From assembly GCA_026993075.1 (NCBI GenBank), contig JALWUQ010000065.1:1-43498 (forward strand): 43,498 nucleotides of DNA, in the 5' to 3' direction. The notes under the pieces are model-generated. The model ran no database searches. It was not told the DNA's origin and saw only the letters and a list, made by a program, of their open reading frames with translations. A program made the translations under genes and the position numbers. Below, piece after piece: positions 18,605 through 27,453 of this stretch. Numbering within the stretch: position 1 is the stretch's first letter; every line of letters starts with the position of its first letter. The stretch is from Campylobacteraceae bacterium (GTDB taxonomy: Bacteria; Campylobacterota; Campylobacteria; Campylobacterales; JALSKU01).

Positions 18605-19927
18605 ATTCGTACGCGTGAGATAAAACTTATATTTTTAAGTTTTTTAGGTTTAATAATTGTCGGTGCCTTAATTTTATCATTACCATTTGCACATAATGGG
18701 CATTTGAGTCTTATAAATGCCCTTTTTACTTCTACCTCTGCAGTTTGTGTAACAGGTCTTATAGTAACAAATACCGCTACACAATTTACTTTTTTAGGTC
18801 AATTAATCATCATACTATTGATTCAAATCGGTGGATTGGGATATATGACATCTGCAACATTTTTAGCAGTAATTCTTAATAAAAAGTTAAATCATCGTGA
18901 TAGACTAATATTAAAAGAGTCATTAAATTATGCCGGAATGAATGGTTTGGTTAGATTTTTAAAGATAGTATTTCTTTTTACTTTGATGATAGAAACTACC
19001 GGAGCTATAATACTAGCTATAAGATTTAGCTTTGACATGTCTATTGGAAAAGCTATATGGTTTGGTATTTTCCATGCTGTATCAGCTTTTAACAATGCCG
19101 GTTTTTCTCTTTTTAGCAACAACTTGGCAAATTACAGTAGTGATATTGTCATAAATCTTGTAATCCCTATACTTATCATATTGGGAGGCATTGGCTATCT
19201 TGTATTAATAGAGCTTTATTATTACAAAAAATATAAGATTCTGCGAATTTCAACAAATACTAAAATCGTTCTTATTATGACTGCATTATTATTGATTTTA
19301 GGAATGGTTTTATTGTTGTCAGTAGAATGGAACAAAGCATTTGAGCATATGAGTTGGTCAAATAAAATTTTAGCAGCGTGGTTCACATCGGTTAATTATA
19401 GAACTGCTGGATTTAATACCATAGACATGTCATCTCTTAGCAATATCTCTCTTTTCTTTTCAACAATTTTTATGATGATAGGTGGAGCACCGGGGGGAAC
19501 CGCCGGAGGAATAAAAGTAACTGTCGTGGCATTGGCTTTTATTGGAGTATGGTATACGCTAAGAGGCGATACAAATGCACATATTTTTAATCGTTCCATT
19601 TCACAATATCAAATAAATAAATCTTATGCCATTATATTAATTGCCTCAACATATGTAGTAGTCTCAACAGTCCTTTTGAGTGAGTTTGAGCATTTACCTT
19701 TTATTAAAACACTGTTTGAAGCTTGTTCGGCATTTGGCACAGTCGGCTTGTCAACCGGTAATGGCGGTAATCTTAGTTTTAGTGCTTTGTTTGATGATTG
19801 GGGTAAAATGAATATAATTATATTGATGTTTATGGGAAGAGTAGGTGTTTTTGCTTTTACAGTAGCAATTATAGGTAAAATTGATAAAAGTCGTATAAAA
19901 TATCCAGAAGCAAAGGTGGTGATATGA
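18605..19927 (+). CDS. TrkH/KtrB-type K+ uptake membrane subunit, apparent ATT start
   Basis: track ORF begins at TTG 18704; the frame is open upstream giving xRTREIKLIFLSFLGLIIVGALILSLPFAHNGHLSLINALFTSTSAVCVTGL; AAGGA lies 6 nt before ATT 18605. Confidence 0.85.
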   Translation: MRTREIKLIFLSFLGLIIVGALILSLPFAHNGHLSLINALFTSTSAVCVTGLIVTNTATQFTFLGQLIIILLIQIGGLGYMTSATFLAVILNKKLNHRDRLILKESLNYAGMNGLVRFLKIVFLFTLMIETTGAIILAIRFSFDMSIGKAIWFGIFHAVSAFNNAGFSLFSNNLANYSSDIVINLVIPILIILGGIGYLVLIELYYYKKYKILRISTNTKIVLIMTALLLILGMVLLLSVEWNKAFEHMSWSNKILAAWFTSVNYRTAGFNTIDMSSLSNISLFFSTIFMMIGGAPGGTAGGIKVTVVALAFIGVWYTLRGDTNAHIFNRSISQYQINKSYAIILIASTYVVVSTVLLSEFEHLPFIKTLFEACSAFGTVGLSTGNGGNLSFSALFDDWGKMNIIILMFMGRVGVFAFTVAIIGKIDKSRIKYPEAKVVI

Positions 19928-20574
19928 AAAGTTATGCAGTGATAGGATTAGGTAAGTTTGGATTTCATGTAGCAAGAGGATTGGTTCAGCAGGGTTTGCA
20001 GGTGATTGCAGTAGATAAAGATGAGGAGCAGATACATGAAATAAATGAATATGTTGAAGATACTGTTATTCTTGATTCTAGTGATATTAAAGCACTTCGT
20101 GAAGCGGGTATTGGCAATGTAGATATCGCAATCATCAGTATAGGTGAGAATATAGAATCAAGTATTTTAACTGTTATGGCCATTAAAGACTTAGGTGTTG
20201 AGACAATATATGCAAAAGCACTAACTCCTATCCATGGTCAAATACTCTCAAAACTTGGTGCAACAAAGGTAATATATCCTGAAATGGAGTCTGCTAGAAA
20301 ACTTGTTAGACGAATAGTAGATAACTTAAACTATGAAACTATTGATTTGTCTGCATCAATGAAAATTGCAAAACTTATAGTGCCGACTTTTTGGATAGGA
20401 ACTTCAATCTTATCATCAAGTTTTGAGAAAAAATATGAAGTAAAACCTATAGCATACAAACATGACAAAGTATGGCATACATCATTTGAAAATGATGATA
20501 TTTTAGAGAAAGATGATATTTTAGTTGTTTTAGGAGATAGTGCTCATATAGAAGAGTTAAGTAAAAAAGTTTAA
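19924..20574 (+). CDS. TrkA/KtrA-type K+ uptake regulatory subunit
   Basis: 216-aa ORF; AVIGLGKFGFHVARGLVQQGLQVIAVDKDEE; overlaps the trkH-like gene (ATGA). Confidence 0.92.
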   Translation: MKSYAVIGLGKFGFHVARGLVQQGLQVIAVDKDEEQIHEINEYVEDTVILDSSDIKALREAGIGNVDIAIISIGENIESSILTVMAIKDLGVETIYAKALTPIHGQILSKLGATKVIYPEMESARKLVRRIVDNLNYETIDLSASMKIAKLIVPTFWIGTSILSSSFEKKYEVKPIAYKHDKVWHTSFENDDILEKDDILVVLGDSAHIEELSKKV

Positions 20575-20585
20575 TTGCAAGAGTG

Positions 20586-21260
20586 CTAAGTTTTAAATAT
20601 TGTACTACCCAATCTCAGCATATTTGAGCCGCATTTTATAGCTGTTTCAAAATCACTGCTCATACCCATGGAGCAGTACTTTGCACCATTTTGTTTTAAT
20701 TTTTCAAATATATAATAAGTTTTTTCAAAACTTTTTTGTATCTCTTTTTTATCATCCGTATGTGCTCCGATACTCATAATTCCTTTAAGGTTTACAAAAG
20801 AGCAGTTTTCTTGAATATTTAAATATGTTTCAATGGCATATTCTGGATATACACCCGCTTTGCTTTCTTCTTTTGCACTATTGACTTGCAATAAAATATC
20901 TACCGATATATTTTTTATTTTTGCTCTTTTGTCTATTTCTTTTGCAAGCTCAAGGCTATCGCATGATTGGATAAGAGTAGGGGAGAGATCTAAAAGTGTA
21001 TTTATTTTATTTTTTTGTAATCGCCCTATAAAATGCCACTGTATTGGTAAATCTTCCAAATCAAGTGCTTTTAGTTTTAAATCTTGAACTTTATTTTCAC
21101 CAAATGCTCTTTGTCCAATATTGTATAAATCTTTTATGTCATCAGCACTGCTATATTTACTAACAGCAATTATGTTTACAATATTATACTCGTTTGCTTC
21201 TATTCTGGCTTTTTCAATTCTTTGCAAAATTTTATCAAAATTTTCTTCATACCTTTTCAT
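20586..21260 (-). CDS. YggS family PLP-binding protein
   Basis: VSKYSSADDIKDLYNIGQRAFGENKVQ, WHFIGRLQKNK, SMGMSSDFETAIKCGSNMLRLGSTIF. Confidence 0.93.
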   Translation of the reverse strand: MKRYEENFDKILQRIEKARIEANEYNIVNIIAVSKYSSADDIKDLYNIGQRAFGENKVQDLKLKALDLEDLPIQWHFIGRLQKNKINTLLDLSPTLIQSCDSLELAKEIDKRAKIKNISVDILLQVNSAKEESKAGVYPEYAIETYLNIQENCSFVNLKGIMSIGAHTDDKKEIQKSFEKTYYIFEKLKQNGAKYCSMGMSSDFETAIKCGSNMLRLGSTIFKT

Positions 21261-21269
21261 TTTTTCTCC

Positions 21270-22322
21270 TTAGCTAAATACCCTAATAAGGTCGTTATAT
21301 GTTGAAAATATCATCAATGAAAGTAAAATAGCCCATCCCATATATGTCAATCTGTTTAAAGCTTTTTCACTTGGAGCTTTTTTAAAAAATATTTCATAAA
21401 GATTAAACATAATATGTCCACCATCAAGTGCAGGTATAGGAAAAAGATTTAAGATACCCAAATTAACAGATATAAGTGCAGTCAATCCCAAAAGCGTGAT
21501 CAAACCATTTGCCGCAGCTTGAGAAGTTATTTTCACTATAGATATAACACCACCAATGTCTTTTGCAGGAACAACTCCTTCTATCATTTTTTCTATGCCA
21601 AGAATGATAAATTTAGAAGCTTTAATGATTTGTTCATAAGCAAATCTAAATGAACCAAAAAATGAGTATTTCACTTTTATTATTTTTCCATTTGGCAAAA
21701 TGCCGATAATTTTTCTCTTTACATTGTCCCCAAAAATACTTTTTGTTTCTTTAATTTTTGGAATTATAACTTTTTTTATTAAACGATTATTTCGTTTTAT
21801 TGTAAGTGTAAGACTTTTGCCTGAGTTTTCAATGATGTCCCTTAGCTCACCCCAAGTCTGTATTTTTTTGTTATTGATTTGAATAATTTTATCATTTTTC
21901 TGAAGGTTTGCCTGTTTGGCAGCTGAATCTGGAAAAACTTTACCTATTATTGGTGCAAGCTTGGCAACACCAATATTTGCCATAAAAACATATAAAACAA
22001 AAGCAAGTAAAAAATTAGCACCAGGACCCGCTAATAGTATCATTATCCTTTTCCAGGGTGATTTAGCTCCATAACTGTCTGCATCAAAGTTAACTTTTGT
22101 TGGATTGGAGTCATCTTGACCTTTCATCTGAACATATCCGCCAAGCGGAATGGCACTTATGCAGTATTGTGTTCCTTTATGAATTTTTTTAAATATTTTT
22201 TTCCCAAATCCAATACTAAAGACTTCAACTTTTACTCCAAAAAGTTTAGCTATGCTAAAATGACCTAATTCATGAAAAAAAATTAAAAAAGATAAAATTA
22301 ATATAGAGATGATAATACCCAA
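21270..22322 (-). CDS. rseP: site-2 protease RseP (M50 zinc metalloprotease with PDZ)
   Basis: HELGH motif, PDZ region, NLFPIPALDGGH. Confidence 0.93.
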   Translation of the reverse strand: MGIIISILILSFLIFFHELGHFSIAKLFGVKVEVFSIGFGKKIFKKIHKGTQYCISAIPLGGYVQMKGQDDSNPTKVNFDADSYGAKSPWKRIMILLAGPGANFLLAFVLYVFMANIGVAKLAPIIGKVFPDSAAKQANLQKNDKIIQINNKKIQTWGELRDIIENSGKSLTLTIKRNNRLIKKVIIPKIKETKSIFGDNVKRKIIGILPNGKIIKVKYSFFGSFRFAYEQIIKASKFIILGIEKMIEGVVPAKDIGGVISIVKITSQAAANGLITLLGLTALISVNLGILNLFPIPALDGGHIMFNLYEIFFKKAPSEKALNRLTYMGWAILLSLMIFSTYNDLIRVFS

Positions 22323-22336
22323 GTTATGCCTTTAGT

Positions 22337-22873
22337 TTAATTATTTTTGATATATTCGTAAACATATTCTATTCCTGAATATAGGGTTGTAAATACGGCA
22401 AGCCAAAGTAAAAATGTAGCATAAGGCCAATTCATAAGCAAAAATCCAATAGCAATCATCTGCGATACTGTTTTTATTTTTCCTATAAAAGAAGCTTTTA
22501 TGCTTTTATTTTCACTTGCCATCAAAACTCTTAATCCTGTTATGAAAAATTCTCTAACCAATATAATCATAATAGCCCACGCAGATGCTCTGCCTAAGTA
22601 CATAAGTCCCAAAAATGCTGATAGAGTAAGCATTTTATCAGCCAATGGATCTAAAATAGCTCCTAATTTAGTAACCTGGTTCCAGTTTCTAGCTATATAT
22701 CCATCAAAAAAATCAGTAATACTGGCTATCACAAAAAGAAGTGCGGAAAAATAATCAAGCCAGCTGACATTTACATTATAAAAAAGTGGGATGCTTCTGT
22801 CTACTAAGAAAAAAAACATCAAAGGAGCTAACAAAATCCTTGTGAAAGCTAAAATATTTGGTAAATTGAACAA
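22337..22873 (-). CDS. pgsA: CDP-diacylglycerol--glycerol-3-phosphate 3-phosphatidyltransferase
   Basis: CDP-alcohol phosphotransferase motif DFFDGYIARNWNQVTKLGAILDPLADK. Confidence 0.93.
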   Translation of the reverse strand: MFNLPNILAFTRILLAPLMFFFLVDRSIPLFYNVNVSWLDYFSALLFVIASITDFFDGYIARNWNQVTKLGAILDPLADKMLTLSAFLGLMYLGRASAWAIMIILVREFFITGLRVLMASENKSIKASFIGKIKTVSQMIAIGFLLMNWPYATFLLWLAVFTTLYSGIEYVYEYIKNN

Positions 22874-22887
22874 AATTATACTTCTTT

Positions 22888-23673
22888 TTATTTGAAGGTC
22901 GTTCCGCCATCAATGATGAGCGTTTGCCCCGTAATCCAATCAGCCTTTTCGCTACATAAAAAAAGGCAAGCTCCTGCTAAATCTTCCGGCTTACCCATTC
23001 TATTTAAAGGAGATAATTCAGCTGTTTTGGTTTTTACTTCTTCATAGTTTGTAAATGCTTTTAGTGCATCTGTATCTATTGGGCCACCACTGACAGCATT
23101 AACTCTTATACCCATCTCTCCAAGCTCGGCCGCACCATATCTAACCATAGCTTCAACAGCTGCTTTATTTGTGCCATGTCCTGAATAGTTTTGTATGTAA
23201 ACAAGGTTCCCTGTACTGCTTATGGATATGATGCTACCTTTACCATTTTTTTGCATTCTTTTTGCTGCTTCTTGAGATCCGATAACAAAAGCTACAACGG
23301 TGGCAGTGTAGATATTGTTAAGCCCTTTTGGCTTCAATCTCATAAATTTGCCATATCCACCAACTACTGAACGACCTGAAATAATAGCATTTGAAATAAA
23401 AAAATTTATTTCATCAAAATCCTTATCAATTTCTTTAAAAATATCTCTATACATTTCTGGTTCAAGAATATTTAATTGATAATATCTAACTTTTATATTG
23501 TATTTTGATTCTAAATCTTGAGCTATTCTTTTTGCTTCTTCTACATTTGTATGATATGTAAAAGCTATATTTGCTCCTGCATCAGCAAATTCATAAACAA
23601 TAGCTTTTCCTATTCCTCTAGTACCACCACTAATAACCAGAGTTTTGCCTTCAATACTACTTTGTACGCTCAC
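22888..23673 (-). CDS. SDR oxidoreductase, FabL-like enoyl-ACP reductase candidate
   Basis: GGTRGIGKA; catalytic Y-X6-K (YSGHGTNK) as in enoyl-ACP reductases rather than YxxxK. Confidence 0.8.
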   Translation of the reverse strand: MSVQSSIEGKTLVISGGTRGIGKAIVYEFADAGANIAFTYHTNVEEAKRIAQDLESKYNIKVRYYQLNILEPEMYRDIFKEIDKDFDEINFFISNAIISGRSVVGGYGKFMRLKPKGLNNIYTATVVAFVIGSQEAAKRMQKNGKGSIISISSTGNLVYIQNYSGHGTNKAAVEAMVRYGAAELGEMGIRVNAVSGGPIDTDALKAFTNYEEVKTKTAELSPLNRMGKPEDLAGACLFLCSEKADWITGQTLIIDGGTTFK

Positions 23674-23674
23674 T

Positions 23675-24565
23675 TTAAAGTCCTTCTATATCAAAATTCG
23701 TCATAGCTTTTTCCAATTTTACCAAGTTTTTGTTACTCGGCATTGTAAGAGGAAGTCTGTATTCTAATGTATCAATAAGTCCAGCAATATACATTGCAGC
23801 TTTTATTGGAATTGGATTACTTTCTATAAAAAGGACTTTATTTATGGGATAAAGCATATCGTTTATCTCTTTTGCTTTTTCGAAATTACCTTCTAATGCA
23901 CTATGCACCAAATCGCTTTTTAATTTTGGAAGTAAATTTGCTGTGACTGAAATGATACCTTTTGCACCATTTGCAAGCATAGGATAATCAATGGCATCAT
24001 CCCCGCAAAAAAGATATAAGCCAGACCTTTGACTTAACAAGTTGATTGCCCTGTCAACTGAGCCGGTAGCCTCTTTTATAGCAAATATATTTGGCACATC
24101 ATCATACAATCTAAAAACACTCTCAGGAAGTAAATCAACTCCTGTTCTTCCTGGAACATTGTACAATACTACAGGAATTTCCACTGCATTAGCAATAGTT
24201 TTAAAATGTTGATATAAGCCTTCTTGAGTTGGTTTGTTATAATAAGGAGTAACAGATAATAATCCATTGGCTCCTTCTTGTTGTGCAAATTTAGCTAAAT
24301 CAACAGCTTCATGGGTTGCATTACTTCCTGCACCTGCCAAAACTTTTACATTTGTATTTTTACAAGTATTTACTGCTATTTCAATACACCTTTTATGCTC
24401 ACTATGTGAAAGTGTTGCACTTTCTCCAGTTGTTCCAACAGGCACAACTACATCAATTCCATTTTTTATCTGTCTTTGTATCAGTTGTTCGTATGTGACT
24501 TCGTCTAATTTTCCATCTTTAAATGGTGTTATAAGAGCAGTCATCGCACCTTTGAAATATTTCAT
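23675..24565 (-). CDS. dapA: 4-hydroxy-tetrahydrodipicolinate synthase
   Basis: MTALITPFKDGKLD, GTTGESATLSHSEH, YNVPGRTGVDL. Confidence 0.97.
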   Translation of the reverse strand: MKYFKGAMTALITPFKDGKLDEVTYEQLIQRQIKNGIDVVVPVGTTGESATLSHSEHKRCIEIAVNTCKNTNVKVLAGAGSNATHEAVDLAKFAQQEGANGLLSVTPYYNKPTQEGLYQHFKTIANAVEIPVVLYNVPGRTGVDLLPESVFRLYDDVPNIFAIKEATGSVDRAINLLSQRSGLYLFCGDDAIDYPMLANGAKGIISVTANLLPKLKSDLVHSALEGNFEKAKEINDMLYPINKVLFIESNPIPIKAAMYIAGLIDTLEYRLPLTMPSNKNLVKLEKAMTNFDIEGL

Positions 24566-25863
24566 TTCTCATCCTTTTTAAGTATTAGAATTGTTGAATT
24601 TTTTTTATTAAAATATTTATTTGCTATTTTTTTAATATCGCTCAATGAGAGAGAATTTATATTTTTTTCATATTCTAAAAGAGGTTTTATATCTCCTTTG
24701 GCAAAATAACTTCCAAAAAGAGATGCTACTGATGAAGAGCTTTCAAGTGAGTATATAAAGTCTGCTCTTGTATTTATTTTAATCTTTTCAAGTTCTTTTT
24801 CTTTTACATCGCCTTTTTTAATCTTTTCTATCTCGTTTAATATATTTTTTTTTACAACTTTTGCATCAATACCAGGATTACAAACAGCTATTATTAAAAA
24901 AAGTCCGGGAGCTTTGTTTTCCATATTGTAAGCAAATATTTGGTTTACTTCTCTTTTTTTATCTACAAGCTCTTTTACGAGCCTACTGCTTTTACCTCTA
25001 CTTAAAAGTTCTCCTATCGCTGATAGTGCTATTTGATCTTTACTTCTAAAATCAGGTATATGATATGCTATGGCAATCATTTGCACTTGTGTATCTTTTC
25101 TTATAATAATATTTTTTTCTCCATCTTGGACAGGCTCTTTTTGGTGAGATCTTCTTATATATCCACTATTTTTTATTTTCCCAAAATATTTTTTTGCATA
25201 TTTAAATACAGTTTTGGGATCTATATCCCCAGATACTACTATTACAGCATTTTTAGGTTGATAATACATTTTATGAAAATGTCTGATATCTTTAATAGTC
25301 CAGTTTTTAATATCATCTATAAAACCAATGGGTGTCCAGTGATATGAATTATAAATATAAGCATTATTAAATAATCTAAAATACAAATATCCCATTGGAG
25401 AATTATCAGTTCTCCAATATCTCTCTTCTAATACAACTTTTCTTTCTGTTTGAAACTCTTTATTTTTCAAATTCAAATTTGCCATCAGTTCAGCAAAAAG
25501 CTTTAAGGCTTTTGCAGCATTTTTGGAACTGCTTGTTATATAATATTGAGTATAGTCAAACCCTGTTGAAGCATTATCAACACCGCCAAATCCTTTGACT
25601 ATCTTATCAAATTCACCGGCTTTTAAATGTTTTGTTGATTTAAAGTTCATGTGTTCAAGCATATGGGCTATACCGCTTTTGCCCATTATCTCATCTCCGC
25701 TTCCTACTTTATAAAAAATATCAGTTGTGATAACATTACTATTTTTATTTATAGGTATAACAACGATTTTTAAGCCATTGTTTAATATTTTTGTATAATA
25801 TTTGGGTAAAGTGTTTCCCATTAAAACTCCTGTAATTATTATTAAATATATAAAATATTTCAT
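24562..25863 (-). CDS. M16 family zinc peptidase
   Basis: HxxEH motif (HMLEHMNF) and RxxxR/Y-type C-terminal half. Confidence 0.92.
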   Translation of the reverse strand: MKYFIYLIIITGVLMGNTLPKYYTKILNNGLKIVVIPINKNSNVITTDIFYKVGSGDEIMGKSGIAHMLEHMNFKSTKHLKAGEFDKIVKGFGGVDNASTGFDYTQYYITSSSKNAAKALKLFAELMANLNLKNKEFQTERKVVLEERYWRTDNSPMGYLYFRLFNNAYIYNSYHWTPIGFIDDIKNWTIKDIRHFHKMYYQPKNAVIVVSGDIDPKTVFKYAKKYFGKIKNSGYIRRSHQKEPVQDGEKNIIIRKDTQVQMIAIAYHIPDFRSKDQIALSAIGELLSRGKSSRLVKELVDKKREVNQIFAYNMENKAPGLFLIIAVCNPGIDAKVVKKNILNEIEKIKKGDVKEKELEKIKINTRADFIYSLESSSSVASLFGSYFAKGDIKPLLEYEKNINSLSLSDIKKIANKYFNKKNSTILILKKDEK

Positions 25864-25949
25864 TTAAATATCTCCTTTTTCAAAGATTTAAAAACCTTAT
25901 AAATTCTATGAATTTATATTTTGTCTTTTAAGCAATTGTAAAACATTTA

Positions 25950-27047
25950 TTATCTTAAGTCAGCACCTATAGCCTCGCTTATATGCGTAAAACCATCTTT
26001 TTTTAAAAGCTCTATTATGCCAAGATTGATTTCTTGTAACACTTTTGGACCTTTGAAGATAAAAGAACTGTAGATTTGTACAAGTGATGCTCCCGCTTTT
26101 ATCCTTTTGTAGGCTTCTTCACTTGAGTCTATACCTCCTACACTAATCAATGTAATTTTACCAAATAATTCCTTTGCGATTTTTTTAAAAAAATTCCGAC
26201 TTTTTTCCTTTAGGACTTCTCCGCTTATTCCTCCAAAATCTTTTGCATTCGGTAAAAGAGAATATTGAGTTGTCGTATTTGTAGCTATGATGCCTTTGGC
26301 TCCACTCTTTAGAGCTGTTGTAGATATATCTAAAGCCATTTCGATAGGCATATCCGGTGCTATTTTTAAAAAAATTGGCTTATTTGTCTTGCTTGTTCCC
26401 ATTTTAAATACCGATTTTACAAAGTCATTATTTTGTAAATCTCTCAAGCCTTTCGTGTTGGGTGATGAGATATTGATGGTGATATAATCTGCTAAATTTT
26501 TAAACCTATCTATTAAAACAGCATAATCATCCAAAGCATTTTCAAGAGGAGTTACTTTGTTTTTACCTATATTTGCTCCAAGAGGAGTTGAAAAAGGATA
26601 TATTTTTTGTACTCTTTTTGATATTTTTTCCATACCGTCATTGTTAAATCCCATAGCATTTTGCAAAGAATTAAACTGTGGATATCTAAAAAGTCTTGGC
26701 TTTGGGTTGCCGTTTTGTGGCTTTGGGGTCAAGGTTCCGTATTCTATGTGAGCAAATCCCAAAGAAGACAGTGCTCGTATCATGGTAGCATTTTTATCAA
26801 ATCCGGCAGCCAATCCGACAGGATTTATATAATCTATTCCATGTATATTTTGATGTAAAATCTTATCTGTTACAAAATGTTTTTTGGCATAGTTTGAAAG
26901 TAAAAAAGGGCATACGAAAGAACTGTTTTTTAAAATAAATTCTGCTAAATTATGCGCACTTTCCGGATCTAATAAAAATAAAATTTTTTTTAAATATTCA
27001 TACATAATCTGCCTTAATCTAATAATAATACTTGTAATAAAGCTCAC
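25950..27047 (-). CDS. pyrD: dihydroorotate dehydrogenase (quinone)
   Basis: NPVGLAAGFDKNA, NAMGFNNDG, NISSPNTKGLR; likely start at the internal MYEYLKKILF. Confidence 0.95.
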   Translation of the reverse strand: MSFITSIIIRLRQIMYEYLKKILFLLDPESAHNLAEFILKNSSFVCPFLLSNYAKKHFVTDKILHQNIHGIDYINPVGLAAGFDKNATMIRALSSLGFAHIEYGTLTPKPQNGNPKPRLFRYPQFNSLQNAMGFNNDGMEKISKRVQKIYPFSTPLGANIGKNKVTPLENALDDYAVLIDRFKNLADYITINISSPNTKGLRDLQNNDFVKSVFKMGTSKTNKPIFLKIAPDMPIEMALDISTTALKSGAKGIIATNTTTQYSLLPNAKDFGGISGEVLKEKSRNFFKKIAKELFGKITLISVGGIDSSEEAYKRIKAGASLVQIYSSFIFKGPKVLQEINLGIIELLKKDGFTHISEAIGADLR

Positions 27048-27180
27048 ATTATAACCAAGATATACTGAATATTATATAATTAAGATATTTTAATGCGAAA
27101 TTTGGGTTAATATACATTTTATATTTTTTTGTTAACAAATAGTGATATAATATCATATATTAAATCAAAAAGGAGATATT

Positions 27181-27453
27181 ATGTTGAGAGATATGTTTTA
27201 TACCGGTATTGGTGCAGCCACACTTTTTAAAGAAAGAGTTGATTTGGAAATAAAAAAACTTCAAGATAATGGTAAAATAAAAACTGAGGATGCAAAAAGT
27301 TTTTTAGAATCACTGGAAAAAAAAGGTAAAGAAGAGGATGAAAAAGTGAAAGATTTATTTAAAAAAGCTTTAAAAGATGTGATTGGTGAATTGGATTTGG
27401 CAACTAAAGAGGATATTGCCAAATTGAAAGAGGAGATTTTATCAAAAGTTTAA
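27181..27453 (+). CDS. small coiled-coil, phasin-superfamily-like protein
   Basis: 90-aa ORF with AAGGAG RBS; charged helical C-terminus. Confidence 0.65.
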   Translation: MLRDMFYTGIGAATLFKERVDLEIKKLQDNGKIKTEDAKSFLESLEKKGKEEDEKVKDLFKKALKDVIGELDLATKEDIAKLKEEILSKV

